From assembly GCF_000243675.2 (NCBI RefSeq), contig NZ_AHMM02000025.1:434001-498000 (forward strand): DNA of 64,000 bases, in the 5' to 3' direction. Position numbers and translations under genes: made by a program. The notes below the pieces were generated by a model. It did not search any database. It worked only from the letters and a program-made list of their open reading frames with translations, and was not told where the DNA came from. Source of the DNA: Leptospira inadai serovar Lyme str. 10. Lineage in GTDB: Bacteria; Spirochaetota; Leptospiria; Leptospirales; Leptospiraceae. Of the stretch, positions 38,747 to 47,597 are shown piece by piece (position 1 is the first letter of the stretch; each line of letters starts with the position of its first letter).

Positions 38747-40209
38747 TCTTTACCTTGGAGAATTTGATTGTATTCGATTATGGTTTTGAATAAAATTTCG
38801 ATTCCCATTTTTAATTCACCGACGGTCATGCTTTCATTCTTTCCGTGAATGCCGTCTATCTCTTCGGAACTTAATAAAGCCGGAATGAGTCCATAGCATT
38901 TCAATCCGATGGTTCGCAAGTAGGAACTATCCGTCGTGCCGGGAGAAAGAAACGGAGCTGCAATCGATCCAGGTTCGACTGATGTACTGATCCCCGCCAG
39001 GACTCGAAAAAGAAGGCCATCGACCGGAGAACTTGTTCCCGGCTCTAAATGTCTCGCGGTTACTTCTACTCCGTATTTTTCTCCAAGAGTCTTAATTTCC
39101 TCAAAGAGTTTCCGTTCATCCTGACCCGGAAGAATTCTGATGTCAATGGATCCCGTAGTTTCAGAAGTGATGACATTGATTCCGATCGGATGACTATCGA
39201 TACCCGTAATACTGACCGTGTTTCTTGTCATCGCTCGCAGATGTCGATTGGAGTTTATGACTCCTTTCAGTATCAAAAAAAGCAAAGGATTTCGAGAGCG
39301 TTTTAATACGAACGAGTTCGGAAACGGACTAATATTTCCTAGGGAAAAAAAGAAGGCCGCGGTTTCATCGCCCAAAATAGTCTTGTCTCCTATCTTCTGA
39401 ACTTCCTCCAAAAAATCCACCATCGACTTAGCCGCATATTTTAATGGAGGAGTGCTCCCGTGGCCTGCATCGGCTTTCGTTTTCAAGTCCAACCAAACCG
39501 CACCTTTTTCCGCATTTTGAATATTAAAAACCTTGGAACCTTTGATTGCTATATCTCTCGAACCTGTTCCGCCTTCGTTCAATACGTATTCATAACCGTT
39601 AAATAAATCTCTATGATCCTTTATTAGGAAACGAGCGCCGTGAAGCGAACGGCTCTCTTCATCCGCAAAGGCCAGAAACATTAGGTTGCTTGCCAACGGA
39701 ATCTTATACTCGTGCGCTAGTAAAAAAGCATACAGTTCCATTATACCGAGACCTTTGACGTCGACTGCACCTCTACCGTAAATGCGATCTCCTTTTCTAA
39801 GTCCGGAAAATGGAGGTTCGATCCATTCTTTCGCTTCGGCTTCGACGACATCGATATGGCTTGTTAAGATCAGACCACCCTTTGATTGATCTTTACCCTT
39901 CAGTTCCGCGACGATAGAGGCTCTTTCCAGTTTCCCCGGAAATTCTATAATGCGAGAATGGATTCCGCGCTTATCAAAAATTGATTTTAGAAAGAGAGCT
40001 CCTTCCCTTTCCCTTCCTCGGACCGTTGCGATTCTGATATAAGTTTGGAGATCCTTTGCGGCATCTTCGCTGATTTTATCGTAATCTAATTTTGGAAATT
40101 CGGCTTTAGGAGTTATCGGGTTGATCCCGCGCTCCGTAAAAATAATCGTATAAAACAGGAAAATTCCCAGCAATCCGAGAAATCCCAATCCTATTTTTTT
40201 TAGGGACAT
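38743..40209 (-). CDS. M20-family metallopeptidase (PM20D1/carboxypeptidase-like), membrane anchored
   Basis: Starting at ATG 40209 behind AAGGAAAGG, the product has 488 residues. It begins with a membrane helix ([18 protein letters not shown]), then an M20 peptidase domain. Metal-binding motifs are [10 protein letters not shown] (His), GRGAVDVKG (bridging Asp) and [11 protein letters not shown] (catalytic Glu), with a dimerisation lid around 240-350. M20 enzymes hydrolyse peptide or N-acyl amino acid bonds. The helix suggests it faces the periplasm. An alternative start at 40287 adds 26 residues without a good ribosome site. First gene of the operon M20-rsmG-parA-parB-thioesterase. Confidence 0.9.
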   Translation of the reverse strand: MSLKKIGLGFLGLLGIFLFYTIIFTERGINPITPKAEFPKLDYDKISEDAAKDLQTYIRIATVRGREREGALFLKSIFDKRGIHSRIIEFPGKLERASIVAELKGKDQSKGGLILTSHIDVVEAEAKEWIEPPFSGLRKGDRIYGRGAVDVKGLGIMELYAFLLAHEYKIPLASNLMFLAFADEESRSLHGARFLIKDHRDLFNGYEYVLNEGGTGSRDIAIKGSKVFNIQNAEKGAVWLDLKTKADAGHGSTPPLKYAAKSMVDFLEEVQKIGDKTILGDETAAFFFSLGNISPFPNSFVLKRSRNPLLFLILKGVINSNRHLRAMTRNTVSITGIDSHPIGINVITSETTGSIDIRILPGQDERKLFEEIKTLGEKYGVEVTARHLEPGTSSPVDGLLFRVLAGISTSVEPGSIAAPFLSPGTTDSSYLRTIGLKCYGLIPALLSSEEIDGIHGKNESMTVGELKMGIEILFKTIIEYNQILQGKE

Positions 40210-40213
40210 AGTG

Positions 40214-40222
40214 CCTTTCCTT
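40214..40222 (-). promoter_or_regulatory. Ribosome-binding site deciding the M20 peptidase start
   Basis: AAGGAAAGG on the minus strand lies four bases before ATG 40209. This is why the start at 40209 is preferred over 40287. Confidence 0.55.
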
Positions 40223-40437
40223 GGAAGTGATTCAGGATCTGTTTTCGCGTTTCGGGCTTCTCGATAACGTTGCCCGTGGTTTAACAAACGTTCTAGTTCG
40301 CATCGAAACTTATCCTAACTCGATCCCACTGCAAGGAGAATTCTTATCCGTATTTTGACACCCGAAATGGAATAACGGAAAAGCTTATTAATGTTTTTAT
40401 AGAAACGCCGATGTGTCTAACAAGAGGGTATTCATAC

Positions 40438-41178
40438 ATGTTCCGTATCGGATTCTTTACTTTAATCGTTCTTTTTGCGTCGTCGCTCTATTCGTTCACT
40501 CCGGGAAAATGGTCTCACACGGATCGCTATGTTATCGGTTCGGAAAAAGGAGGTCCCGCTCAGGAGGTCGTCAAGAACGCGAACGGAAAGGTCATCTATA
40601 TTGCGAAATACTTGTACGACGAATCCGGAAAACTAGTCAGGGAAGATTATATTTCCCAAGACGGGAAGTCCGACGGATACACGAAGTTTTCGTATAAGGA
40701 CAAGAAAGTTCAAAAAGAAGAACTCTTCGATAAAGATGGAAAGAACGTAGAGACAAAGTCGTTCGCGTATGATAAGAACGGTGTTCTCTCTTCCGTAGAT
40801 CTCTTTGATCAAAACGGGAAACTCATTTTAAAATGTACGATCCTATCCTGGGGTGAAAACGGCCTGATCAAAGATGCGCAAACCGATTGGACCGATTCCA
40901 AAGAAGTCGAACGTTTCTCCATCGTAAAAGATTCTAATAAGCCCGGACTTTATCAGCAAAACATTTATAACGAAGATAAACAACAAGTAGCTTCCACGAT
41001 TCTTACGTTCGACAAAGACGGAAAACTTATCAGCCGCATGAACGTGCAGGGAAATTTAGAACGATTAAATCGGATGATCTGGGATAATAATAACCGCTTA
41101 CAGCAATTTACTTTTCTAATAAAGCAAGGAGACAAATGGGCGCTCGAAAAAACCCATGAGTTAGTTTACGGAAAATGA
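40438..41178 (+). CDS. Exported protein with YwqK/MORN-like short repeats
   Basis: About 246 residues from ATG 40438, with AGAGGG upstream. The signal peptide is MFRIGFFTLIVLFASSLYSF. An alternative start at 40411 adds nine residues. The mature part has short repeats of about 20 residues with aromatic/Asp-Gly-Lys turns (YDESGKLVREDYISQDGKSD, LFDKDGKNVETKSFAYDKNG, LFDQNGKLI). They resemble YwqK or MORN-type beta-hairpin repeats. Probably periplasmic. Function unknown. It is followed by a strong terminator and then the parS region. Confidence 0.78.
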   Translation: MFRIGFFTLIVLFASSLYSFTPGKWSHTDRYVIGSEKGGPAQEVVKNANGKVIYIAKYLYDESGKLVREDYISQDGKSDGYTKFSYKDKKVQKEELFDKDGKNVETKSFAYDKNGVLSSVDLFDQNGKLILKCTILSWGENGLIKDAQTDWTDSKEVERFSIVKDSNKPGLYQQNIYNEDKQQVASTILTFDKDGKLISRMNVQGNLERLNRMIWDNNNRLQQFTFLIKQGDKWALEKTHELVYGK

Positions 41179-41216
41179 TCGGAATCGATTGATTCATTAA
41201 AAACTCTCCTATAAAT

Positions 41217-41242
41217 TTGCCCGCAATACCGCGGGCTTTTTT
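41217..41242 (+). terminator. Rho-independent terminator of the exported YwqK-like gene
   Basis: GCCCGC, loop AATACC, GCGGGC, then a T run, about 40 bases after the stop codon at 41178. Confidence 0.88.
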
Positions 41243-41250
41243 ATAGGATC

Positions 41251-41268
41251 CCGTTTCACGTGAAACGG
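41251..41268 (+). promoter_or_regulatory. parS site 1
   Basis: CCGTTTCACGTGAAACGG is a perfect 18-base palindrome. The inner GTTTCACGTGAAAC is the core of the conserved bacterial parS consensus, bound by ParB. It lies about 3.3 kb from parA and 4 kb from parB. Confidence 0.95.
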
Positions 41269-41350
41269 TTACGGAAGACAGAACATTGGCGAGCCGGGTT
41301 TCCATGCTCTGGATAAAGACTCTTGCATTAACAGTGGATTTTTCCTCCAT
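41269..41350 (+). repeat. Dispersed intergenic repeat, copy C, located between the parS sites
   Basis: Contains ACGGAAGACAGA, CATTGGCGAGC-GGGTTTCC, GCTCTGGATAAAGACTC and ATTAACAGTGGATTTTTCC. These align with copies D (17036-17172, inverted) and B (17437-17520). Related GTCCTCAGTC-TCTG sequence also occurs at 41411-41425 and, inverted, near 17150-17170. Confidence 0.65.
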
Positions 41351-41436
41351 CTCTACAGCATTTCTAACTTCGAGCAGCTTCTGTCTAGCGTGAGCAAAGC
41401 GAACGCGTCTGTCCTCAGTCTTCTGTCTTCTGAAAC

Positions 41437-41452
41437 CGTTTCACGTGAAACA
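41437..41452 (+). promoter_or_regulatory. parS site 2
   Basis: CGTTTCACGTGAAACA contains the 14-base core GTTTCACGTGAAAC. The bases around it (CCGTTTCACGTGAAAC then GTTACG) match those of site 1 at 22 of 24 positions, so the two sites lie in a direct repeat. Confidence 0.95.
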
Positions 41453-41655
41453 GTTACGAAGCGAGGTTAGAAAATTACTTCGCAAACTAATTCCATAGGG
41501 ATAAAACTTCGAACAAAGTTTACTCGAAATTGATCCGGACAATTCGACCCGATTACGCTATTTTAAAATTTAACAGAGAGGGTTCTTATGGACAGATTGC
41601 TTTATCGATAGATGAATACTCTAAATCTAAGAGGCATAAACAAAATTTTTAGGAA

Positions 41656-41681
41656 TAAAAAAGCCCGCAAAATCGCGGGCC
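41656..41681 (-). terminator. Rho-independent terminator downstream of mnmG
   Basis: On the minus strand GCCCGCGATTTTGCGGGC is followed by six or more T. It lies about 65 bases after the mnmG stop. Confidence 0.85.
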
Positions 41682-41745
41682 TTAAATACGAGATATTTGA
41701 GAATTGATTTAAAGTTTCAATTCATGATTCGAGCTTTCTTTCAAT

Positions 41746-43632
41746 TTATACCGCACTCAATCGCTTGCCCTTAATATAAAACAAAAGCATATCGATATCA
41801 CTCGGATCGACACCGGAAATTTGCGCTGCCTTTTCCAGGTTGAGCGGGCGATGCTTGCTCAATTTTTGAATCGCTTCTTTCTTAATTCCCGGGACTATAT
41901 TATAATCGATATCCTCAGGAATGTTGGTCAACAAAAATCTCTTCTTCCACTCAATGGTATCCTGCTCTCTCTTAATATAACCTTCGTATTTAACTTCCAT
42001 CTCGATCACTTTCTTATCTTCGAAAGATAGGGAGTCCGATTCAGGAACGAAAAAGGCAATGTCTTCGAAGGAAATTTCGGGACGCTTTAAAAAAGAATCC
42101 AATTTGGATCCGTATTTAAAACCCGTAATCGATTTTCGCTCCAACAACGATTCGAATTCCGGCGTGGGCTTTAACGGGAGAGATTGTATCCTCTCTTTTA
42201 CCTCATGAACTCGCCGATATTTCTCCATCATTCTTCGATACGCATCTTCCTTTATCAAACCCATCTTGAAGCCGTATTCCATGAGTCTTTGATCCGCATT
42301 ATCCTGCCTAAGCAAGAGTCGATGTTCCGCTCTGGAAGTGAACATTCTATAAGGATCCTCGACACCTTTATGTACTAGATCATCAACAAGCACGCCGATA
42401 TACGATTCATTCCTGGAGAATAACATCGGAGTCTCGCCGCGCAACGAAGAGAGGACACTGTATGCCGCGACTAATCCTTGTGCAGCCGCCTCTTCGTACC
42501 CCGTTGTCCCGTTAATCTGACCCGCGTGGTATAGTCCTTTGATCTTCTTCGTTTCCAAAGTCGGTTTTAACTCGGTCGGATCTACGTAATCATATTCGAT
42601 AGCGTATCCGGGACGTAAGATTTCTGCCTCCTCAAGACCGGCAATCGAACGAACTAATTTCCATTGTACTTCTTCGGGAAGGCTAGTCGAAACTCCGTTT
42701 AAATAAATCTCCTTAGTATCATATCCTTCAGGCTCTAGGAAAACTTGGTGTCTATCTCTGTCCGCAAATCTAACGATTTTATCTTCGATAGACGGGCAAT
42801 AACGAGGCCCCGTAGATTTAATTTGGCCGGAATACATCGGAGAAAGATGAATGTTTTCATTAATGAGGCGATGCGTTTTCTCATTCGTGTATGTGATATA
42901 ACAAGGGATCTGTCTTCGGGTGATCTTTTCGGTAGAGAAGGAAAACGGAGAGGGATTCGGATCTCCATCTTGGACGACCATCTCGGATAGATTCACGGAA
43001 TTTCTATGTATACGCGGCGGAGTTCCGGTCTTCAAACGTCCTAATTTTAAATCGTATTTAGCAAGAGATTTAGAAAGTCCTTTAACCGTCGGTTCTCCGA
43101 AGCGGCCATTTTCGTTTTGATACGTTCCAATATGAACGATGGAGGATAAAAATGTCCCCGTCGTTAGAATAACATTACCGGTAAAAATTTCAAAACCTCT
43201 CCCTGTCCGGACTCCGACGATCGCATCGTTTTCAATAAGCAGATCTTCCACAGTATCCTGACGAATCGAAAGGTTTTGGATTTCCTCCAAAGTGTGCTTC
43301 ACTTTTAACTGATATTCTTTCTTCTCCGCTTGCGCTCGAGGAGCCCAAACGCTCGGGCCTTTGGAGGTATTTAACATTTTAAACTGTATGCCGGTTGCAT
43401 CGATCACTCGACCCATCAAGCCGCCAAGTGCATCCAATTCTCGAACCATATGTCCTTTTGCGATTCCACCGATGGCTGGGTTACAAGACATCTGACCGAT
43501 GGTATCTAAGTTCATCGTAATTAAAAGAGTTCTTGCGCCTCCTATCGATGCGACATAGGCAGCTTCGGCGCCGGCGTGTCCTGCTCCTACCACTACGCAA
43601 TCGAATTTATTCGGAAAAAAAGAAGATTCCAT
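41746..43632 (-). CDS. mnmG: tRNA uridine-5-carboxymethylaminomethyl modification enzyme MnmG (GidA)
   Basis: MnmG, with MnmE, makes cmnm5U at wobble position 34 of several tRNAs. The FAD-binding dinucleotide motif [13 protein letters not shown] lies at residues 14-26. The [12 protein letters not shown] segment is diagnostic. ATG 43632 is chosen because AAAGGA lies just before it and it gives the usual short N-terminus and a length of 628 residues, close to the E. coli protein. ATG 43656 adds eight residues. It is divergent from ilvE. Confidence 0.95.
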   Translation of the reverse strand: MESSFFPNKFDCVVVGAGHAGAEAAYVASIGGARTLLITMNLDTIGQMSCNPAIGGIAKGHMVRELDALGGLMGRVIDATGIQFKMLNTSKGPSVWAPRAQAEKKEYQLKVKHTLEEIQNLSIRQDTVEDLLIENDAIVGVRTGRGFEIFTGNVILTTGTFLSSIVHIGTYQNENGRFGEPTVKGLSKSLAKYDLKLGRLKTGTPPRIHRNSVNLSEMVVQDGDPNPSPFSFSTEKITRRQIPCYITYTNEKTHRLINENIHLSPMYSGQIKSTGPRYCPSIEDKIVRFADRDRHQVFLEPEGYDTKEIYLNGVSTSLPEEVQWKLVRSIAGLEEAEILRPGYAIEYDYVDPTELKPTLETKKIKGLYHAGQINGTTGYEEAAAQGLVAAYSVLSSLRGETPMLFSRNESYIGVLVDDLVHKGVEDPYRMFTSRAEHRLLLRQDNADQRLMEYGFKMGLIKEDAYRRMMEKYRRVHEVKERIQSLPLKPTPEFESLLERKSITGFKYGSKLDSFLKRPEISFEDIAFFVPESDSLSFEDKKVIEMEVKYEGYIKREQDTIEWKKRFLLTNIPEDIDYNIVPGIKKEAIQKLSKHRPLNLEKAAQISGVDPSDIDMLLFYIKGKRLSAV

Positions 43633-43745
43633 ACGTCCTTTAGACTCTATCTGCATAACTCATTCGTTTCGTTTAGATGATTAGTCGACAGCGAAACCCA
43701 TGCAAAGAATCATGTAATCATTAATATCCTTTCAGGTTCCCTGTA

Positions 43746-44669
43746 ATGCCCGAATCTATCAAGAAACTCTCCTACTTTGAGGGAAAAATAGTCCCCGAAA
43801 CGGAAGCTAATATCAATATCAAGACGCATGCCTTGCAATACGGCACCACTGTCTTCGGTGGAATTCGAGGGTACTACGATGAAGCATCCGAAAATCTGTA
43901 CGTTTTTAGAATTCTAGATCATTACAAAAGACTCGTGAACTCAACGAAAATCATGCAGCTAGCATGCAAAAAGACTCCGGAAGAACTTAGGGACATAACC
44001 CTGGACTTACTCAAGCAGTCCGGATACAAACGGAACGTTTATCTTCGTCCGTTCGTCTATACCTCGGCTCTTCAACTATCTCCCAGATTTCACGATGTTC
44101 CCACGGAAATTGCGATCTATGTATTGGAGCTCGATGATTATCTGGATACGAAACGCGGGCTAACCACTATGGTATCGAGCTGGAGAAGATTCGATGATAC
44201 TGTGATTCCGACTCTCTCCAAAGTTTCGGGAGGTTACGTTAACTCTGCGCTTGCAAAATCCGAAGCGGTTCAAAACGGATATGACGAAGCTATCTTCCTA
44301 GACGGTCGCGGTTTTGTCAGCGAAGGATCTGCCGAAAATATTTTCCTAGTAAGGGATGGTAAGATATTAACTCCGTCGATCTCTTCGTCGTTACTCGAAG
44401 GAATCACTCGCCGTTCGGTATTGCAAATCGCAAAAGATTTAGGTTACGAAATTATAGAACGGGAAATCACGAGAAGCGAGTTGTACATAGCCGATGAGAT
44501 TTTCTTTTCCGGGACGGGAGTTCAGATAGCATGGGTCAGCCAGGTGGATCGGAGAATCATCGGCACGGGAGAAATGGGGCCGATCACTCAAAAACTTCAA
44601 TCAACATTCTTTGAATTAGTGAAGGGAAGAATCCCGGAATACAAACACTGGTTGACCCCCGTATATTGA
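43746..44669 (+). CDS. ilvE: Branched-chain amino acid aminotransferase
   Basis: A 307-residue class IV PLP aminotransferase of the IlvE type, making valine, leucine and isoleucine from their oxo acids. The motif KVSGGYVNSALAKSEAVQNG carries the catalytic lysine (SxK region). FVSEGSAENIFLV and LEGITRRSVLQIA are also family signatures. It is followed by the delta-prime gene after 18 bases, so the two probably share a transcript. Confidence 0.92.
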   Translation: MPESIKKLSYFEGKIVPETEANINIKTHALQYGTTVFGGIRGYYDEASENLYVFRILDHYKRLVNSTKIMQLACKKTPEELRDITLDLLKQSGYKRNVYLRPFVYTSALQLSPRFHDVPTEIAIYVLELDDYLDTKRGLTTMVSSWRRFDDTVIPTLSKVSGGYVNSALAKSEAVQNGYDEAIFLDGRGFVSEGSAENIFLVRDGKILTPSISSSLLEGITRRSVLQIAKDLGYEIIEREITRSELYIADEIFFSGTGVQIAWVSQVDRRIIGTGEMGPITQKLQSTFFELVKGRIPEYKHWLTPVY

Positions 44670-44687
44670 AAAAGTTCTAATTCCGAC

Positions 44688-45635
44688 ATGGGCATAAGCT
44701 TTGGTATCGAAGAAATTCAAGGTCAAGAGAAGGCCCTCGTCTTTCTAAGAAAATACGTTCTTCGCCCGGATTTAATTCCACCGCTCTTAGTTTTTCACGG
44801 TCCGGAAGGAACGGGAAAAGAAGCCGCAGTTGAAAGATTCATCCGACACGTATTATGTTTAGAAGGAACGTCTTGCGGCATTTGCCCTTCCTGTAAAGCG
44901 TTCATGCATCATACTCATCCGGATATCGTATGGTTTCCTGCGGATAGAAATAAGCAAATCTCGATCGGTAGTGAAGACAATCCCGAGGAGTTTACGATTC
45001 GATGGCTTATCAGAACGAGATTGTATTACAAACCTCACGTTTCTAGATTACGCTTCATAATTATCCCCGACGCATCCATGATCGGCAACGAGGCCGAGAC
45101 CGCTCTTTTAAAATCCCTGGAAGAGTCCCCGACCTTTACTAGATTCATCTTTCTCGTGGATTCATTAGATTCTTTGAAAGAAACTATCGTAAGCCGTGCT
45201 GTCTGCATTCCGTTCGGGTATCTTCCTCAGGAAATCGTTCGTAAACTTCATCAAAAAGAAGGAAAAGAATACTTTTCCTTCCAAGGCGGAAGTATGGAAA
45301 CGTTCGATTGCCCCAAAGAGGCATTGGATTTAGTCCTTTCGAAAATTTCAGATCGGGCTCAAACCCCATTACATCTTTTGCATTTGGAAGAATGGATCCT
45401 GAATTATAAAGACGATCATCCCGAATGGAAAGAGGGGTTTTCTTTTAAGGACTTTCTGGATTTAGTAAGCCTGGTACTACTTCAGGAGTTCTCTAAATCG
45501 TCATTTGAAGAGAACTTTCCTAAGTTAGAAGCGATTTTTAGATTCAAAGAAAACCTTCATCAGAAAATCCACGGACAAGAGAATATAATTTTCTCTAAAC
45601 TCATTCATGAACTCAGCGTTCTCTCTAATCGTTAA
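44688..45635 (+). CDS. holB: DNA polymerase III delta-prime subunit
   Basis: A 315-residue clamp-loader subunit. N-terminal AAA+ features are GPEGTGKEAAVERF (degenerate Walker A near residue 39), the zinc cysteines CLEGTSCGICPSC near 65-77, and a switch region SPTFTRFIFLVD followed by SRAVCIPF. The family is inactive or weak as an ATPase and acts as a stator. The C-terminal collar domain is small. It shares the replication context with dnaA downstream. Confidence 0.87.
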   Translation: MGISFGIEEIQGQEKALVFLRKYVLRPDLIPPLLVFHGPEGTGKEAAVERFIRHVLCLEGTSCGICPSCKAFMHHTHPDIVWFPADRNKQISIGSEDNPEEFTIRWLIRTRLYYKPHVSRLRFIIIPDASMIGNEAETALLKSLEESPTFTRFIFLVDSLDSLKETIVSRAVCIPFGYLPQEIVRKLHQKEGKEYFSFQGGSMETFDCPKEALDLVLSKISDRAQTPLHLLHLEEWILNYKDDHPEWKEGFSFKDFLDLVSLVLLQEFSKSSFEENFPKLEAIFRFKENLHQKIHGQENIIFSKLIHELSVLSNR

Positions 45636-45642
45636 ACGATCT

Positions 45643-45658
45643 TACATAAAATTATGTA
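45643..45658. promoter_or_regulatory. Inverted repeat with TTATGT half-sites, upstream of dnaA
   Basis: TACATAA, two bases, TTATGTA. Perfect seven-base arms. Same half-site as 45718-45736 and 47351-47367. Confidence 0.5.
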
Positions 45659-45717
45659 CGACAAAAAAAGACCATTCACCTAACGAACATTAGGTTTTAC
45701 TACTCGGATCATTGCTA

Positions 45718-45736
45718 ATTATGTAAGTGACATAAT
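45718..45736. promoter_or_regulatory. Second TTATGT inverted repeat upstream of dnaA
   Basis: ATTATGT, five bases, ACATAAT. Perfect seven-base arms. Confidence 0.5.
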
Positions 45737-45950
45737 ATTTTATCTATCCCGAATCTCTTTTGTTTTTCCTAAGGATTCTAAAAGGATTCCCGAATTTTCA
45801 TTTGTAGGTCACCCTCCCCGGAAAAATAGTGTATTCTCGTCGGGAGATATTTGCTTTCGTCGACTTCCCCAGAATTTTATTTTTTTCCGGTGCAGTTCCG
45901 AGTCATACGGAAACAAAGCGGCCGGCGGATCAGGAACTTAGAACTTTATA

Positions 45951-45954
45951 GGAG
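45951..45954 (+). promoter_or_regulatory. Ribosome-binding site of dnaA
   Basis: GGAG at 45951-45954, eight bases before TTG 45963. A GTG at 45954 overlaps this ribosome site, so it is less likely to be the start codon. Confidence 0.55.
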
Positions 45955-45962
45955 TGTTTTGC

Positions 45963-47270
45963 TTGGACTCAAGCTGGAAGCGTATACTAGACGAAGTATC
46001 TAAGGAAATTCCGCCGACTTACTTCGATAAATTCATCCACACGCTTCAGTTAGATAGCTTGACCGATGATAAATGCATTCTTGTTGCTCCTTCTTCCAAT
46101 ATAAAAACCCACGTAGAGAAGAAATACCAAGCCTATATAGAAGATGCTATCTTCAAAACGACTGGGACAAGAATTCCTGTCGAGTTGGTGCTCGAATCTT
46201 CGACGGGCTTACAACTCGTATTGAAAGAAACTTTTAGAGACAAATCATATTCGTTCAACCAGGATTATACTTTTGATACATTCGTAGTAGGAAACTCCAA
46301 TCGCCTTGCATATAGCGCCGCCATCGAATGTGTCCGCAATCCGGCGGAGATTAATCCTTTCTATCTTTTCGGTAAAGTAGGTGTCGGAAAAACGCATCTA
46401 CTACATGCGATCGGTTCGGAGATCACCAAAAAGGATCCGTGGAAAACCGTTCACTACATCGATATTAAAACGTTCATGAGCGAGTTTCTATTTGCCCTAC
46501 AATCAAGGGACGCGATAGAATCCTTTAAGATAAAGTATCAATCATATAATTGTTTACTAATCGACGATATTCAACTTTTAAATACGGGTGCGGAAAAAAC
46601 GCAGGAAGAATTCTTTACCATATTTAATTTTCTATTCGAGCGCAAGAGACAGATCGTGATAGCTTCCGATCGGCCGAGTTCGGAACTCCCGATTCAAGAT
46701 AGATTAAAATCTAGGTTCGTTACGGGCGTTCAAGCGGACATACAACCTCCCGATAGGGAAATCAGAATCGGTATACTGGAAAAACAGAGCAGAATTCTTA
46801 ATCTGGGACTCTCCAAAGAAGCGATAGAATTAATTGCAGATCTTATTCAAGACGACACGAGGACGTTGCTCGGAGCTTTAAATGATCTCGCGTTGCATAA
46901 AAAAACTTTCTCACACCTTTTCTTTACCTCTTCTATGATTGAGGAAATCCTTAAAAATAGGATATTTCGGAAAAAAAACCTTCAATTAAGTCATGATAAA
47001 GTGATCGAATTCGTTTCAAATTCTTACAGTTTAGATCCGAAAGAAATAATGGGAAAGAGCCGCAAAAAGGAACTCATTGTACCTCGACATCTTTGCATGT
47101 ACATTCTTTATAAAAGCTATCGATTGAGCAAAAGTCAGATCGGACGAATTTTCGGCGGGGAGCATACGACGGTGATACACGCTGTCCGCAAAATTGAATC
47201 CCTTATAAAAGAAGATAAAAACTTCTCCGATAAAGTGAACGAAATTCTTTCGCGCTTCCAATTCCAATAA
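45963..47270 (+). CDS. dnaA: Chromosomal replication initiator protein DnaA
   Basis: A 435-residue initiator (438 from GTG 45954). TTG 45963 is chosen because GGAG lies eight bases upstream. Domain III is AAA+ with Walker [14 protein letters not shown] and Walker [10 protein letters not shown]. Domain IV is the helix-turn-helix. The signature that normally reads GGRDHTTVIHA is here [10 protein letters not shown], confirmed at the DNA level at 47154-47183. It is one residue shorter and the Asp that contacts DNA in E. coli DnaA is replaced by Glu or moved. Domain I (residues 1-80) is present, domain II is very short. Binding preference may therefore differ from TTATCCACA. Confidence 0.96.
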   Translation: MDSSWKRILDEVSKEIPPTYFDKFIHTLQLDSLTDDKCILVAPSSNIKTHVEKKYQAYIEDAIFKTTGTRIPVELVLESSTGLQLVLKETFRDKSYSFNQDYTFDTFVVGNSNRLAYSAAIECVRNPAEINPFYLFGKVGVGKTHLLHAIGSEITKKDPWKTVHYIDIKTFMSEFLFALQSRDAIESFKIKYQSYNCLLIDDIQLLNTGAEKTQEEFFTIFNFLFERKRQIVIASDRPSSELPIQDRLKSRFVTGVQADIQPPDREIRIGILEKQSRILNLGLSKEAIELIADLIQDDTRTLLGALNDLALHKKTFSHLFFTSSMIEEILKNRIFRKKNLQLSHDKVIEFVSNSYSLDPKEIMGKSRKKELIVPRHLCMYILYKSYRLSKSQIGRIFGGEHTTVIHAVRKIESLIKEDKNFSDKVNEILSRFQFQ

Positions 47271-47597
47271 AATTCAAAAATCGATTCACAACAAAAGAGA
47301 CATAATATAGAAATTAAATTGTAAATAACATCTAAATTAGACGCATATAATATGTCTATAAGACATAAGCCTTAATTACTGTCTCATCAACTCAAACTTA
47401 TCTACCGTTGCTATCATGAACGAGGGTGGTTTTTTCCATCCCTGGGAAATTGTACTTTCCAATAAATATGCGACATATTTCCCTATTCTCTTAAGCTACA
47501 TAGTTTTTTACATACTTACAGGTACAAGTACAACAACAGTACTTATATAATAACCTTATATATATAGCTTAATATATTTTGAAAAGGAGTAAGGGAA
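47271..47597 (+). other. AT-rich gene-free region between dnaA and dnaN, candidate origin
   Basis: 327 bases, very AT-rich in 47471-47583. It contains a perfect inverted repeat TATGTCT-ATA-AGACATA (47351-47367), a GACATAA motif near 47299-47305, and a GTACTT/AAGTAC pair at 47526-47544. A TTATCTACC (47398-47406) matches the classical DnaA box at seven of nine positions. This is the most likely place for the unwinding element. No gene fits. Confidence 0.45.
47351..47367. promoter_or_regulatory. Inverted repeat TATGTCT/AGACATA between dnaA and dnaN
   Basis: Perfect seven-base arms with a three-base spacer, related to the TTATGT repeats upstream of dnaA. Confidence 0.5.

Larger units (their letters stand above)
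41179..41745. other. Non-coding segregation region with two parS sites and a dispersed repeat copy
   Basis: This 567-base stretch has no supported gene. It contains a terminator of the upstream gene (41217-41242), parS site 1 (41251-41268), repeat copy C (41269-41350), parS site 2 (41437-41452) and the mnmG terminator (41656-41681). Confidence 0.75.
45636..45962 (+). other. Gene-free region upstream of dnaA, candidate origin segment
   Basis: 327 bases with no supported gene. It has two inverted repeats with half-site TTATGT/ACATAA (45643-45658 and 45718-45736), and runs of A and T near 45875-45895. No perfect TTATCCACA box was found here. It could be part of oriC and hold the dnaA promoter. 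Confidence 0.4.

Noticed and set aside
45636..47597. Classical TTATCCACA DnaA boxes
   Set aside because: No perfect copy was found in either gap. TTATCTACC at 47398-47406 (7 of 9) and a TCATCCACA inside dnaA at 46033-46041 (8 of 9, coding) are the nearest and not enough to define an origin.
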